A stretch of DNA of 64,000 bases from an uncultured Elusimicrobia bacterium. GTDB lineage: Bacteria > Elusimicrobiota > Elusimicrobia > Elusimicrobiales > Elusimicrobiaceae. Of this stretch, positions 34,589 through 43,537 are shown piece after piece. The number at the start of each line of letters is the position of its first letter. Within the stretch, counting starts at the first letter, position 1. Location of the stretch: assembly GCA_945913025.1 (NCBI GenBank), contig CAMECJ010000003.1, positions 39,746 to 103,745 on the forward strand, written 5' to 3'. Under the pieces are notes generated by a model. It worked only from the letters and a program-made list of their open reading frames with translations. It had not been told where the DNA came from and searched no databases. Both the position numbers and the translations under genes were made by a program.

Positions 34589-36874
34589 ATGGCTACACCC
34601 AATATAAAAGGCAAAAAATTGGTAATTGTGGAATCCCCCACGAAACAAAAAACCATCAGTAAAATTTTAGGCAACGATTTCATTGTACGCAGCTCCTTCG
34701 GCCACGTGCGCGATTTGCCTTCCAAAGATATCGGCGTAGACATTGAACACGATTTTAAACCCACTTACGTTCCCGTGGACCGCGCGAAACGCTTGATTGC
34801 GGAACTGACCGCCGCCGCCAAAAACGCCAGCGAAATTTACCTTGCCACCGACCCTGACCGCGAGGGCGAAGCCATCGCGTGGCACTTGGTGGAATTGTTA
34901 AAATTGCCCAAAGAACGGTACCAGCGCATTTTCTTCCACGAAATTACGCCTACCGCTATTAAAGAATCTTTTGAACACGCCCGCAAGATTGACGACAACC
35001 TCGTCAACGCCCAGCAGGCGCGGCGCATTTTGGACCGCATTGTGGGGTATAAATTATCCCCCCTCTTGTGGCGCAAAATTACGTCCGGCCTCTCCGCAGG
35101 GCGCGTGCAGTCCGTGGCGGTGAGGCTTCTTGCTGAACGGGCCAAAGAAATCGCCGAATTTAAAGAACAGGAATACTGGACCATCGGCGCACAATTTGAA
35201 AAACCGCAAACCGCTCCCAAATTTTGGGCGCGCGTAACCAAATGGCAGGGTAAAAATGTGGAACAAACCACTACTCACCATTTATTTGCGGAAGATTACA
35301 AAGTAAAAACTACTGTTTTTGACAAGCCTGAAAAACTGGTTCCGCTTTCGGACATTCTGCGTAAAGGCCCCAACACCGTTATCAAGGTGGAAAAGAAAGA
35401 GGTCAAACAGAAACCCAAACCGCCGTTTATCACCAGCTCCATGCAGCAGGACGCTTACAACAAGCTGGGTTTTGCCTCCCAAAAAACGATGATGACGGCC
35501 CAGCACCTTTACGAAGGTATCGAAATTGCCGGCCAGACCGTCGGTTTGATTACCTATATGCGTACGGACTCGTTTAACGTGTCTAAACTGCTGCAGGAAC
35601 AGACCAAAAAATTCATCGGCGAAAAATACGGTCCGCAGTTCGTTCCGGCCAAACAGCCCGTTTACAAAAGCAAAGTAATGGGTGCGCAGGAAGCCCACGA
35701 GGCTATCCACCCCACCGACGTACGCCGTACGCCGCAGAATATGAAGCCGTACCTGACGGCCGACCAGTACAAGCTGTACGAACTCATCTGGCTGCGCTTT
35801 GTGGCCAGCCAAATGGCCGACGCGGTATTCAACACCGTGGCGATTGACATCGCCGCCGGAGATCAGCAAGAATGCCTGCTGCGCGCCAGCGGCCGCACGG
35901 TAAAGTTCCCGGGATACTTATCCATTTATAAAGACCAGGACGATGACGAAGACAATAATAAAGACGAAGGAAGCGCGATCTTGCCGGTGTTGACGGAAGG
36001 CGATACGCTGACGCTGTTGGACCTCAACACCAAAGAGCATAAAACCACGCCTCCCCCGTGCTACAACGAAGCAAGCCTGATTAAAACGCTTGAAAAACAC
36101 GGTATCGGCCGCCCGTCCACCTATGCGCCTACGATTAAAACGATTTTGGACCGCAAATACATCGCCCGCCAGCCCAAAACCAGCAAACTGGTGGCGACGG
36201 ATCTTGGCATTACGGTAACGGACAGTTTAAAAGATTTCTTCAAGGAAATTATGGACTTGTCCTACACCGCCGGAGTGGAAGAACAGCTCGACCAGGTGGC
36301 CGAAGGCGCCCAGCAATGGGTGGCGCTTTTAAGCGGTTTCTACGGCAATTTTAAGCGCGAACTGGACGAAGCCGACAAAGGGATGCAACGCCCCGCCGCC
36401 AAAGAAACGGACGAAAAATGCCCCGTCTGCGGCAAAATGATGCTCAAGAAAAGAAGCCGCTTCGGCGAATACCTCGTCTGCAGCGATTCCGCGTGCAAAG
36501 GCAAAGTCAATTTAACCAGCTCCGGCGAAAAAGTACAGCCCGAACAAACCGGCGAAGTGTGCGACAAATGCGGCGCACCCATGGTTATCCGTATGGGGCG
36601 GCGCGGCAAATTTTTGGCCTGCTCGGCTTACCCCCAATGTAAGAACACCTTTTCGCTTGACGCGGAAGGCAACAAGGTGGCCTCCACGGGCCCCATCGTT
36701 ACCGACCGTTTGTGCGAAAAATGCGGCAAGCCGATGGTGCTGCGCACTTCCAAACGAGGCGAATTTTTAGGCTGTTCCGGTTACCCCAAATGCAAAACGA
36801 TTGTAACCGTCACGCCGGAAGAAATCGCCCAATTTAAAGACGCGCACGCGGCCAAACAAGCGGCGGGAAAATAG
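34589..36874 (+). CDS. topA: DNA topoisomerase I
   Basis: 761 residues. Toprim domain at the N-terminus (LVIVESPTKQKTISKIL, then D-P-D-R-E-G-E-A with the acidic metal site), followed by the topoisomerase IA core with active-site Tyr323 in GLITYMRTDS. Three C-terminal zinc ribbons are visible, each with four cysteines (near residues 611, 652 and 708). The enzyme relaxes negative supercoils. Shine-Dalgarno AAGGAAG. It sits between dprA and a Xer recombinase. Confidence 0.98.
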   Translation: MATPNIKGKKLVIVESPTKQKTISKILGNDFIVRSSFGHVRDLPSKDIGVDIEHDFKPTYVPVDRAKRLIAELTAAAKNASEIYLATDPDREGEAIAWHLVELLKLPKERYQRIFFHEITPTAIKESFEHARKIDDNLVNAQQARRILDRIVGYKLSPLLWRKITSGLSAGRVQSVAVRLLAERAKEIAEFKEQEYWTIGAQFEKPQTAPKFWARVTKWQGKNVEQTTTHHLFAEDYKVKTTVFDKPEKLVPLSDILRKGPNTVIKVEKKEVKQKPKPPFITSSMQQDAYNKLGFASQKTMMTAQHLYEGIEIAGQTVGLITYMRTDSFNVSKLLQEQTKKFIGEKYGPQFVPAKQPVYKSKVMGAQEAHEAIHPTDVRRTPQNMKPYLTADQYKLYELIWLRFVASQMADAVFNTVAIDIAAGDQQECLLRASGRTVKFPGYLSIYKDQDDDEDNNKDEGSAILPVLTEGDTLTLLDLNTKEHKTTPPPCYNEASLIKTLEKHGIGRPSTYAPTIKTILDRKYIARQPKTSKLVATDLGITVTDSLKDFFKEIMDLSYTAGVEEQLDQVAEGAQQWVALLSGFYGNFKRELDEADKGMQRPAAKETDEKCPVCGKMMLKKRSRFGEYLVCSDSACKGKVNLTSSGEKVQPEQTGEVCDKCGAPMVIRMGRRGKFLACSAYPQCKNTFSLDAEGNKVASTGPIVTDRLCEKCGKPMVLRTSKRGEFLGCSGYPKCKTIVTVTPEEIAQFKDAHAAKQAAGK

Positions 36875-36889
36875 CTCCGGAGGCCCCGA

Positions 36890-37780
36890 GTGAAAGACTG
36901 GGTGGAAGCATTTTTATTACACTTGCAAAACAAAAATTTTTCGCCCTACACCGTTAAAGCGTATCGGGAAAATTTAACGGAGTTTTTGATCTTTTTCAAA
37001 TCACGCAAACAAGATGATTTGCGCTTTTTTACGCCGTCCAATATCCGGTCGTTTTTAGCCGCCGCGCAAACGGGAACAAAAATTTCGCGCAATACGGTTT
37101 TACGTAAAATCGCCACGCTTCGCAGTTTTGCGGCGTATTTATTGGAGCAGGGCAAATTACCCGGCAATCCGTTTAAACTTTTGCCCGCACCCAAACGGGA
37201 GAAAATTTTGCCCAAATTTTTAACCGTACCGGAAACGGAACGTTTGTTGGAAACGGCTGCACACAGCAAACATTTCGCCCCGCGCGACAGGGCGCTTTTT
37301 GAACTGATGTATTCCAGTGGGCTGCGCCGCAGCGAAGTAACCGGCCTGAAAGTAAAAGATGTAGATTTTTTTAACGGCGTAGTCAAAGTGCTCGGAAAAG
37401 GAAACAAAGAACGCCTCGTGCCGGTAACGGACGCCGCGCTCGCCGCGCTGAAAGACTATCTGGCCTGCCGCCCCAACCCGCAGCCGCAGGACGCGCTGTT
37501 TTTAAACGCGCACGGCAAACCGCTGACGGGCGACGGTCTGGCGTATATCTTTAAAAATACGGCCATTTCCGCCCATTTAGCCCGCAAAGTGACGCCCCAC
37601 AGTCTGCGCCACTCGTTTGCCACACATCTTTTAAACAATGGCTGCGATTTGAGGAGTTTACAGGAAATGCTGGGCCACCAAAGCCTGGCGGCGACGCAAG
37701 TTTATACGCACGTGTCGTTGGAAAAATTGAAACGCGTGTACCGTCACGCACATCCCAAAAGCAAGGAGCAAAATTTATGA
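36890..37780 (+). CDS. Tyrosine recombinase XerC/XerD
   Basis: 296 residues, starting with GTG after a GGAGG. N-terminal SAM-like core-binding domain (about 1-90), then the catalytic domain with the Arg in SSGLRRSEVTGL, the Lys in V-L-G-K-G-N-K-E-R, H-S-L-R-H-S-F-A-T-H-L-L and the Tyr in TQVYTHVS. It resolves chromosome dimers at dif. XerC and XerD cannot be separated by eye. Its place after topA, the overlap (ATGA) with the next gene and the absence of any element boundary mark it as a housekeeping Xer, not a phage integrase. Confidence 0.93.
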   Translation: MKDWVEAFLLHLQNKNFSPYTVKAYRENLTEFLIFFKSRKQDDLRFFTPSNIRSFLAAAQTGTKISRNTVLRKIATLRSFAAYLLEQGKLPGNPFKLLPAPKREKILPKFLTVPETERLLETAAHSKHFAPRDRALFELMYSSGLRRSEVTGLKVKDVDFFNGVVKVLGKGNKERLVPVTDAALAALKDYLACRPNPQPQDALFLNAHGKPLTGDGLAYIFKNTAISAHLARKVTPHSLRHSFATHLLNNGCDLRSLQEMLGHQSLAATQVYTHVSLEKLKRVYRHAHPKSKEQNL

Positions 37781-38754
37781 TCGGCATCGGAGTAGATATC
37801 GGAGGAACTTTTGTAAAACTGTTTGTCATGAACGAACACGGGGAAATCTTCCGCAAAGAAAAAATGGACACCGATTATTCCCGCGGGGCTAAAGGGTTTA
37901 TCGCCCAAATCGGGGATTTTATCAACGCCATCCAACAGGAATTTCCGGACCAGCGCGTTGCCGTCGCCGTCGGCGCCCCGGGGGACGTAGACAACCAGCG
38001 CGGCATATTACGCTATAATCCCAATTTAAAATTTAAAGACGTGGAAGATTGGCCGCTTGCCGAAATGCTTAAAAAGCATACGGGAGTCATGCCCTGCGTC
38101 GCCAACGATGCCACACTTGCCGCCTGGGGCGTGTACGAAGCCGATTTAAAACGGCAGGGTACCAATGTGCTCGTGGTTACGCTCGGCACGGGCGTGGGCG
38201 GAGGGCTTATCCTCAACAAAGAACTCTACCAAGGCTCCAACGGAACTGCGGGAGAAATCGGACACACCAAAATAGCCGACATCGCCACCGGCCCGCTGTG
38301 CGGCTGCGGTGCGCGCGGATGTTTGGAATCGTTCGTCGGCACTATCGGCATCAAACGCCGCGTAATGGAGGCCGTTTTTGACAATCCCTCCTCCGAACTG
38401 GCAAAACTGGTCAACGCGGAAAAAGATTTTAAAGTGGAACTCGTTTCCCGTGCGGCGGAAAGGGGCTGTAAGTCCGCCTTAAAAGTGTGGGAAGACACCG
38501 GCTATTATTTGGGTATCGGCATCGCCAATTTTACGCTTGTATTGGATATGGACACCGTCGTTCTGACAGGCGGCGTATCCGGCGCAGCTAAATTTTTTAT
38601 GCCCGCTTTAAAACGTGTCCTTGAACACCAGCAAATTCAAACGCCGTTTAAACGGCTGAAAATTCTAGTTTCCCAAAACCCCAATATTGGAGGAGTGGGC
38701 GCCGCTATGTACGCCATTTACCGCGCACAGAAAGACCAGACCCTATGCAAGTAA
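37777..38754 (+). CDS. ROK-family sugar kinase (glucokinase-like)
   Basis: 325 residues. Phosphate-1 motif GIGVDIGGTFVKL at the N-terminus, catalytic Asp in V-A-N-D-A-T, phosphate-2 motif GTGVGGGLI, then the ROK zinc site G-E-I-G-H-T-K and CGCGARGCLE with the His and three cysteines. Such enzymes phosphorylate glucose or other hexoses; the exact sugar cannot be told from sequence. It overlaps both the Xer gene (ATGA) and lptD (10 nt), so it is read within this operon. Confidence 0.92.
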   Translation: MIGIGVDIGGTFVKLFVMNEHGEIFRKEKMDTDYSRGAKGFIAQIGDFINAIQQEFPDQRVAVAVGAPGDVDNQRGILRYNPNLKFKDVEDWPLAEMLKKHTGVMPCVANDATLAAWGVYEADLKRQGTNVLVVTLGTGVGGGLILNKELYQGSNGTAGEIGHTKIADIATGPLCGCGARGCLESFVGTIGIKRRVMEAVFDNPSSELAKLVNAEKDFKVELVSRAAERGCKSALKVWEDTGYYLGIGIANFTLVLDMDTVVLTGGVSGAAKFFMPALKRVLEHQQIQTPFKRLKILVSQNPNIGGVGAAMYAIYRAQKDQTLCK

Positions 38755-40940
38755 ACCCGCTGAAACTTTTTTGTGCACTTCTTTTAGCCGCCGCCCCCGC
38801 CTGCGCCGCAGACAACATGCTGCCGCCGCCGGACGGAGACGGTTTTGTTTATTTTACCTCTGACCAAGCCAGGCTGGAACCAAATGATAAAAAAATCAAC
38901 CTGACGGGAAACGTAACCCTCATCCAAAAAACGCCCGACGGGAAAAAACGCACCGTTACGGGCGAAAACATTACGTTTGACCAACCCAACACTATCATTA
39001 CCTCTGTAGGACCCATTACCGTGGAGGACGGGCAGGGTGGCATACTGCGCGGAGAAAACGTCTCTGTCAATTATACGACACAAGACTTTACCGCCGACAA
39101 TTTAACCACCGAATATCCGCCAATCCGCATTGTAGGCGCAAAACAAATTTCCTCCAAAGACGGTAAACAAATTTTGCGCGGAGCCGAAGTCACCTGCTGC
39201 AATAAGCCGGATCCGCATTATACGGTTTCCGTGGGCAAGTTAAGCGTATCGCCGCAAAAGCGCATCTTCGGCACCAACGCCGTATTTAAGCTGGACGGAT
39301 TGCCCGTCTTGTGGCTGCCTGTATTTTGGCGGTCGCTTGAGTCCCAAAAACCGTGGACGACCTACGTGGAATTTACCCAAAGCGACAAAGTCGGCTTCGG
39401 CGTCCTGACGACAACCGTTTTTCAGCCCGTTCTCAACCTGCGCCCTAAAATTATGCTGGACTACTATACAAAATCCGGCGTGGGCCTTGGCGGCGGGCTT
39501 ACAGCTGTGGAATCCCCCACCTTGCGCGGTTCGGGTGAATTTTTGTACATTGACGACCAAGCCGACCATACCGAGATCGACTTAAACAGCTCCAAACGCT
39601 GGGGGGTTCAGGGGGGATACTGGTGGGAAATGTACGACTCCTCGGACCATTTCAATAACTCAAACGGCGCCTTATATCAATTTCAAACGCAATTCCGCAA
39701 AGTGTCGGACCCGTACTTTAACGATACTTTTTCCCGCAGCAATCCGTATATCTTTATGCCGGATCAAGAAACAAACTTCTCCCTCTCCCGCCAGACGCGC
39801 CGATCTACGCTGCGCATAAACTATCAGGAAAAAGATATCTTTGCGTGGGATAAGCAGGAATTTTTGGCCGAAAAACGTACGCTGCCGGAAATCAAATTTA
39901 TGCTGCTGCCGTTTAACGACCCCGTTTTCAAAACGGCCAACCGCTTGGAAATGGATTTCAACAACACCTCTACCATGCAATACAAAAACGGGATTCCCAA
40001 TGAAGAAGGCCCTTATCAGCGCCAAGCCCATGCCCGCTGGACAACGGAAAAATCGTTCCGCCTGATGCGCGGGCTGACTTTCGCCCCCAGCGCATTTTAT
40101 GACCAAACGATTACATTTGCCGATAAGCAGTATAATAACAACGATGCGTGGGTCGCGCGTATCGGCACCGATTTAAACTTGCAAACCCGTACAGCGATGG
40201 GTACGTTTGATTTTGGTTACCAGTTTACCAAACGCCTTTCCACGGGCACATTGGCTTCGGACTCACTTTCCCCCGACAAAGGCATTGAACGCAACCACCT
40301 ATATCTCAACAACTACTACCGCCCGACGTTTAATACGTATATACGCTTCGGTTCGGGATTTAACCTTTCCGATTATACGTACGACTTAACTGACGGCTAC
40401 GGACGGGAAATCAGCTGGAACCATTTAAAACAACGCATAGAACCGCTGCTGTTGGAATGGGGATATAATTCGCCCGACGGAAAAGTAAATTTCTTTTTAC
40501 AGGATCAATACGATTTGGAAAAGAAGAACGTCAGCTTTATCATGCAGTCTAACTTTATGATAAAAAATCACCTGATCGGGTTGGGCCTGAATAATTTTTC
40601 CGACTATACGGACCCCGGTTCTTTATACGAAACAAATGCGGACCGCTATACCGCTACCACTACGTGGGGAATCCGTCCGGAAGGCGGAAAATGGACGGCC
40701 GACTTAGGAATAGACGCCGTGTTTTTCCGCGGCAGTACGGTGGGATTTAATAAACTCTTGCGCGTGGGATACACGTTCCACGATGCACGCGTAGATTTAA
40801 CCGTGCGCGACCGCAATCACAACTTGTCGTTTTCGATCCGCATCAATATTATCTGCGGGAAAGATCCCCTCAGGCAAGCCCAGCTCCAAGAGGACGCCTA
40901 CTGGTATCCTTGGCGCGCGGCAGGCGATTTAAGAGATTAA
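38745..40940 (+). CDS. lptD: LPS-assembly protein LptD
   Basis: 731 residues. Signal peptide (cleavage near ACAAD), then an LptA/OstA-like N-terminal domain (about 40-180) with repeated short strands such as I-N-L-T-G-N-V-T-L, then a large beta-barrel (about 190-731) with alternating strands and aromatic girdles. The blocks G-L-P-V-L-W-L-P-V-F and L-S-R-Q-T-R-R-S-T-L resemble LptD proteins. LptD with LptE inserts LPS into the outer leaflet. Its start overlaps the ROK gene by 10 nt. LptE is not seen nearby. This fits the lpx genes elsewhere in the window. Confidence 0.88.
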   Translation: MQVNPLKLFCALLLAAAPACAADNMLPPPDGDGFVYFTSDQARLEPNDKKINLTGNVTLIQKTPDGKKRTVTGENITFDQPNTIITSVGPITVEDGQGGILRGENVSVNYTTQDFTADNLTTEYPPIRIVGAKQISSKDGKQILRGAEVTCCNKPDPHYTVSVGKLSVSPQKRIFGTNAVFKLDGLPVLWLPVFWRSLESQKPWTTYVEFTQSDKVGFGVLTTTVFQPVLNLRPKIMLDYYTKSGVGLGGGLTAVESPTLRGSGEFLYIDDQADHTEIDLNSSKRWGVQGGYWWEMYDSSDHFNNSNGALYQFQTQFRKVSDPYFNDTFSRSNPYIFMPDQETNFSLSRQTRRSTLRINYQEKDIFAWDKQEFLAEKRTLPEIKFMLLPFNDPVFKTANRLEMDFNNTSTMQYKNGIPNEEGPYQRQAHARWTTEKSFRLMRGLTFAPSAFYDQTITFADKQYNNNDAWVARIGTDLNLQTRTAMGTFDFGYQFTKRLSTGTLASDSLSPDKGIERNHLYLNNYYRPTFNTYIRFGSGFNLSDYTYDLTDGYGREISWNHLKQRIEPLLLEWGYNSPDGKVNFFLQDQYDLEKKNVSFIMQSNFMIKNHLIGLGLNNFSDYTDPGSLYETNADRYTATTTWGIRPEGGKWTADLGIDAVFFRGSTVGFNKLLRVGYTFHDARVDLTVRDRNHNLSFSIRINIICGKDPLRQAQLQEDAYWYPWRAAGDLRD

Positions 40941-40957
40941 AAAAAGGAAGTAAGACT

Positions 40958-41527
40958 ATGGCAAATCCGTTAATGTACCACAAACAAGGTTGGATTGAAG
41001 TAATTTGCGGATGTATGTTCTCCGGCAAGACCGAGGAACTCATCCGCCGCGTGCGCACCGCACTTATCGCCAAACAAAAAGTACAGCTGTTTAATTCCAA
41101 AATAGACACGCGTTACGGTATCGACAGCATTACCAGCCACAACCAAAACAAAGTGGCCGCTACGTGCGTTAAAAATTCGGCAGAAATCTTACCGCTTATC
41201 GAAAAAGATACGCAAGTTATCGCCATTGACGAAATCAATTTCTTCGACAAAGGCATCGTGGACGTGTGTGAGAAACTGGCCCAAATGGGCAAACGCGTCA
41301 TCGCCGCCGGCCTGGATACCGATTACCGCGCCGAACCGTTTGAAGTGACAGCCGCCCTACTAGCCAAAGCGGAATACGTAACCAAAAATTTGGCCGTCTG
41401 CACCAAGTGCGGCAATCCGGCCAGTTTTACCCAACGCATCAGCAAAGAGAAAAAACGCATTGTAGTGGGCACAACGGACGCTTATCAGGCCCGTTGCCGC
41501 CGCTGTTATAAAAAACCGCGCCAATAG
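40958..41527 (+). CDS. tdk: Thymidine kinase (type II)
   Basis: 189 residues from the ATG at 40958, which follows AAAGGAAG; the in-frame ATG at 40910 lies inside lptD. P-loop GCMFSGKTEELI, the I-D-E-I-N-F-F-D segment with the catalytic Glu, the L-D-T-D-Y-R block, and the lasso zinc finger formed by CTKC and CRRC. It phosphorylates thymidine for salvage. It lies 17 nt after lptD and may share its transcript. No clear T-rich terminator follows. Confidence 0.96.
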   Translation: MANPLMYHKQGWIEVICGCMFSGKTEELIRRVRTALIAKQKVQLFNSKIDTRYGIDSITSHNQNKVAATCVKNSAEILPLIEKDTQVIAIDEINFFDKGIVDVCEKLAQMGKRVIAAGLDTDYRAEPFEVTAALLAKAEYVTKNLAVCTKCGNPASFTQRISKEKKRIVVGTTDAYQARCRRCYKKPRQ

Positions 41528-41631
41528 CCCGTTTTAAACCGTACGGGCGCAAAAAACTTTCTGAAAACACCCCTCGCGTCTGTTGTCTACGGGACGCCTG
41601 TTTCCGTACTCTTTCCGGAGGCATATTTTTC

Positions 41632-41661
41632 TTGCCAATACCGGATGAAAAAAGATATACT
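41632..41661 (+). promoter_or_regulatory. Promoter of the RDD gene
   Basis: TTGCCA (41632-41637), an 18-nt spacer and TATACT (41656-41661). The leader to the ATG at 41690 is about 22 nt and contains GGAGG. Confidence 0.65.
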
Positions 41662-41689
41662 GGAAAATAAACTTTCACAGGAGGAGACT

Positions 41690-42556
41690 ATGTCCCGCAT
41701 TTATCCGTACGCCGGTTTTTGGCGCAGAGCAGTAGCCTTGTTCATTGATTCCTTGATTATTGGAATTATTTCGTCTGTCTTATATGGTATCGTTTTGGGA
41801 ACGCAGTTTTTCAAACTCGTCGCCCAAAATCCTCAAAACCCCGACCCGACAGCCTTTCTGCCGATTATGGGTTCAATGATTTTGTTTCAGATATTAGCCT
41901 TCGTATTTTTTTGGCTTTATTTTGCCCTGCAGGAAAGCAGCAAAGCGCAAGCCACGTTGGGCAAACGGGTAATGGGGCTTAAAGTCGTCGGGGCTGACGG
42001 CGGACGCATCAGCTTCGGGCGCGCGACAGGCCGTACCTTGGGAAAGTGGGTATCTAATATGACGCTCTATTTCGGCTACTATATGGCCGGATTTACAAAA
42101 AAACGCCAGGCGCTGCACGATCTTATGGCCGATACGTTTGTAGTGCAGCATGCGTTTCAACCCGGCGATGAAAAGCCCGCCCTTAATTTTAGCACGGGCG
42201 GCCTAATTGCTTCCATTTTGGCGACAACCCTTCCCATTATCTTCATTGCCCTAATGATGATTGCCGGCGTAGCGGCGGCGCTGACGGAAACGGACAGCAA
42301 GATGGACTCTCTCTTAGTACGCAGCAAAGCCATCCGCGCAAAAACCAATTTATTTTTACTGGCTATCGATGAAGATAAAGATGTGCCGCCTGCCGAAGAA
42401 GACGGTGTTTCCTATTCTAAAACGGTCAACGGTTACCAAGCGGTATTTTCGGACGACGCTGGCAACCGCTTTGTACTGCGTGAGAAAAAAGGCGAGTACG
42501 ACGCCTGCTGTGCCGAAGGGAATTGCGAACTGATTCAAATAGACCCGTGCAAATAA
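41690..42556 (+). CDS. RDD-family membrane protein
   Basis: 288 residues from the ATG at 41690, preferred for its GGAGGAG Shine-Dalgarno sequence; the ATG at 41645 lies inside the promoter. The RDD domain (about residues 5-145) starts A-G-F-W-R-R-A-V-A-L-F-I-D with the family Arg and Asp, and has two or three transmembrane segments and an L-G-K-R-V-M-G-L-K block. Another transmembrane segment follows at about 165-190, then a soluble C-terminal domain of about 85 residues with two cysteine pairs. RDD proteins lack a fixed function; some act as ion or sodium transporters. Confidence 0.88.
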   Translation: MSRIYPYAGFWRRAVALFIDSLIIGIISSVLYGIVLGTQFFKLVAQNPQNPDPTAFLPIMGSMILFQILAFVFFWLYFALQESSKAQATLGKRVMGLKVVGADGGRISFGRATGRTLGKWVSNMTLYFGYYMAGFTKKRQALHDLMADTFVVQHAFQPGDEKPALNFSTGGLIASILATTLPIIFIALMMIAGVAAALTETDSKMDSLLVRSKAIRAKTNLFLLAIDEDKDVPPAEEDGVSYSKTVNGYQAVFSDDAGNRFVLREKKGEYDACCAEGNCELIQIDPCK

Positions 42557-42570
42557 CCTTTACCGCAGAT

Positions 42571-42606
42571 ACAAACGCCCGAAACTTTATTGTTTCGGGC
42601 GTTTGT
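42571..42606. terminator. Long hairpin between convergent RDD and pilin genes
   Basis: A perfect 15-bp stem (42571-42585 with 42592-42606) and a 6-nt loop. There is no long T-run, but the stem ends in TTTGT on either strand, so it can stop transcription from both sides. Confidence 0.75.
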
Positions 42607-42607
42607 A

Positions 42608-43324
42608 TTACCACAACGCATAAACATTACACGGCTTCCCCTCGCCCATATTGCACCTCTCTTCTTTGTAGAGAAGCGTTCCCATACTTTGGCAGACGCT
42701 GTCGGCATCTTTTGTCACCGCATAACAGCGCGCCGTTTCGTCAGAGGACCCTGCGCTCGTATCATAATAATAGGTAAACCCAATGACCTTTTGAATTCCC
42801 CCGTAGGAAAAACCGCCGTATAACTTATAATCCAATCCACGCGGCGTTTTTAACCCTACGAGTAAATTACCATCCAAAACCTGATGTTTCGTCCCATTTA
42901 AAGAAATATCTAATTTTTCAAACGAATCGGCGTACTCCCCGTTTTCCAAATAATACACGTCCTGCGCATTTTTAAGCTGGCGCGCCACCAACTGCACCTC
43001 CGCCGCGCGGGATTTCAAAACTGCTTTTTGGTATTGCGGAAGTGCAACCGACGCTAAAATACCGATGATTAAAACAACTACCAATAATTCAATCAACGTA
43101 AAACCCATTTTACTGGACCCTGAAACCGGATGACTGGATCCTGAAACAAGTTCAGGATGACGGCAACAATGTATAGCCGTCAGTTCAGGGTGACGGCAAG
43201 ACGTAAAACCTTTCGCTTTATCGTCATCCCGGACGCGGCTCCGTGCTCCAGTCTGTTTATTAAGCCTTGTTCCCCTCTGATAGGGATGCTGAAACGAGTT
43301 CAGCATGACGGCTTTTTTATACAT
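42608..43324 (-). CDS. Type IV pilin-like protein with a repeat-derived leader
   Basis: 238 residues by the longest frame (ATG at 43324 with AGGGG 7 nt before it). The class III signal [11 protein letters not shown] starts only at residue 74; the mature pilin (about 164 residues) has several cysteines in the head. Residues 1-73 are translations of short intergenic repeats (for example MLNSFQHP and HPELVSGSS). A second G-F-T is found 35 codons upstream, and the DNA around the two is a 10-bp direct repeat, so an element seems to have entered the leader. Translation from the ATG just before GFT (43108) would leave a leader of two residues and has no Shine-Dalgarno sequence. Whether the gene is expressed and processed is uncertain. 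Confidence 0.8.
   Translation of the reverse strand: MYKKAVMLNSFQHPYQRGTRLNKQTGARSRVRDDDKAKGFTSCRHPELTAIHCCRHPELVSGSSHPVSGSSKMGFTLIELLVVVLIIGILASVALPQYQKAVLKSRAAEVQLVARQLKNAQDVYYLENGEYADSFEKLDISLNGTKHQVLDGNLLVGLKTPRGLDYKLYGGFSYGGIQKVIGFTYYYDTSAGSSDETARCYAVTKDADSVCQSMGTLLYKEERCNMGEGKPCNVYALW
43096..43210. repeat. Repeat insertion in a prepilin leader with 10-bp direct repeats
   Basis: ACGTAAAACC occurs at 43096-43105 and 43201-43210, exactly 105 bp apart. Between them lie two short palindromic repeats (one at 43136-43164). The arrangement looks like an insertion with target-site duplication and keeps the reading frame. Confidence 0.7.
43136..43164. repeat. Short palindromic repeat, family A, copy 1
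   Basis: A 29-bp element with an 8-bp stem ATCCTGAA/TTCAGGAT around ACAAG, followed by GACGGC. The second copy at 43284 has one compensatory base-pair change. Confidence 0.85.
43284..43312. repeat. Short palindromic repeat, family A, copy 2
   Basis: A 29-bp element with stem ATGCTGAA/TTCAGCAT around ACGAG. It matches copy 1 at 43136 except for a C-to-G/G-to-C pair swap in the stem and one loop base. Weaker relatives are visible at 43609 (CCTGAAACCAGTTCA) and near 61893 and 61965. Confidence 0.85.
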
Positions 43325-43370
43325 GGAATATCCCCTATATTATGGTTTGGCGGATTAGTTGTTATTATTG

Positions 43371-43413
43371 CGTCATCCCGTAGCGTTCTTATACGGGATC
43401 TCGCCGTTATGAA
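43371..43413. repeat. Short palindromic repeat, family B, copy 1
   Basis: A 43-bp element with an 8-bp stem ATCCCGTA/TACGGGAT and a 9-nt loop. A second copy lies at 43495 with 38 of 43 identical positions. It lies in the non-coding gap 43325-43679, which otherwise holds a family C repeat and no gene that I can support. Confidence 0.85.
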
Positions 43414-43420
43414 ACAACAG

Positions 43421-43452
43421 ATTCCGGATTACCACCTTCCGAAATGACCTAA
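43421..43452. repeat. Short repeat, family C, copy 1
   Basis: A 32-bp element containing TCCGGATTAC and ACCTTCCG, similar to 61917-61949 inside the second repeat-bearing pilin gene. A downstream TTCCGGAAGGA (43460-43470) may be a further arm. Confidence 0.65.
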
Positions 43453-43494
43453 AGGGCGTTTCCGGAAGGACGACGATTAGACCATTCATTAAGC

Positions 43495-43537
43495 CGTCAT
43501 CCCGTAATGTCCTTATACGGGATCTCTCCATTATGAA
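43495..43537. repeat. Short palindromic repeat, family B, copy 2
   Basis: A 43-bp element with the same 8-bp stem as copy 1 at 43371 and five differences in the loop and tail. A remnant of the family (GGGATCTCTCC on the minus strand) is visible near 62150. Confidence 0.85.

Noticed and set aside
36890..37780. Tyrosine recombinase considered as the integrase of the tRNA-Thr repeat
   Set aside because: It lies 20 kb away inside the dprA-topA-xer housekeeping order and overlaps a metabolic gene; it looks like chromosomal XerC/D.
41526..41547. GCCCGT/ACGGGC hairpin after tdk as a terminator
   Set aside because: A 12-nt loop is closed by six pairs, with no T-run on either strand.
43371..43537. 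Two 43-bp repeats considered as a CRISPR remnant
   Set aside because: Only two copies, palindromic with mismatches, 81 bp between them, and relatives of the repeat occur elsewhere; this fits an intergenic palindromic repeat.
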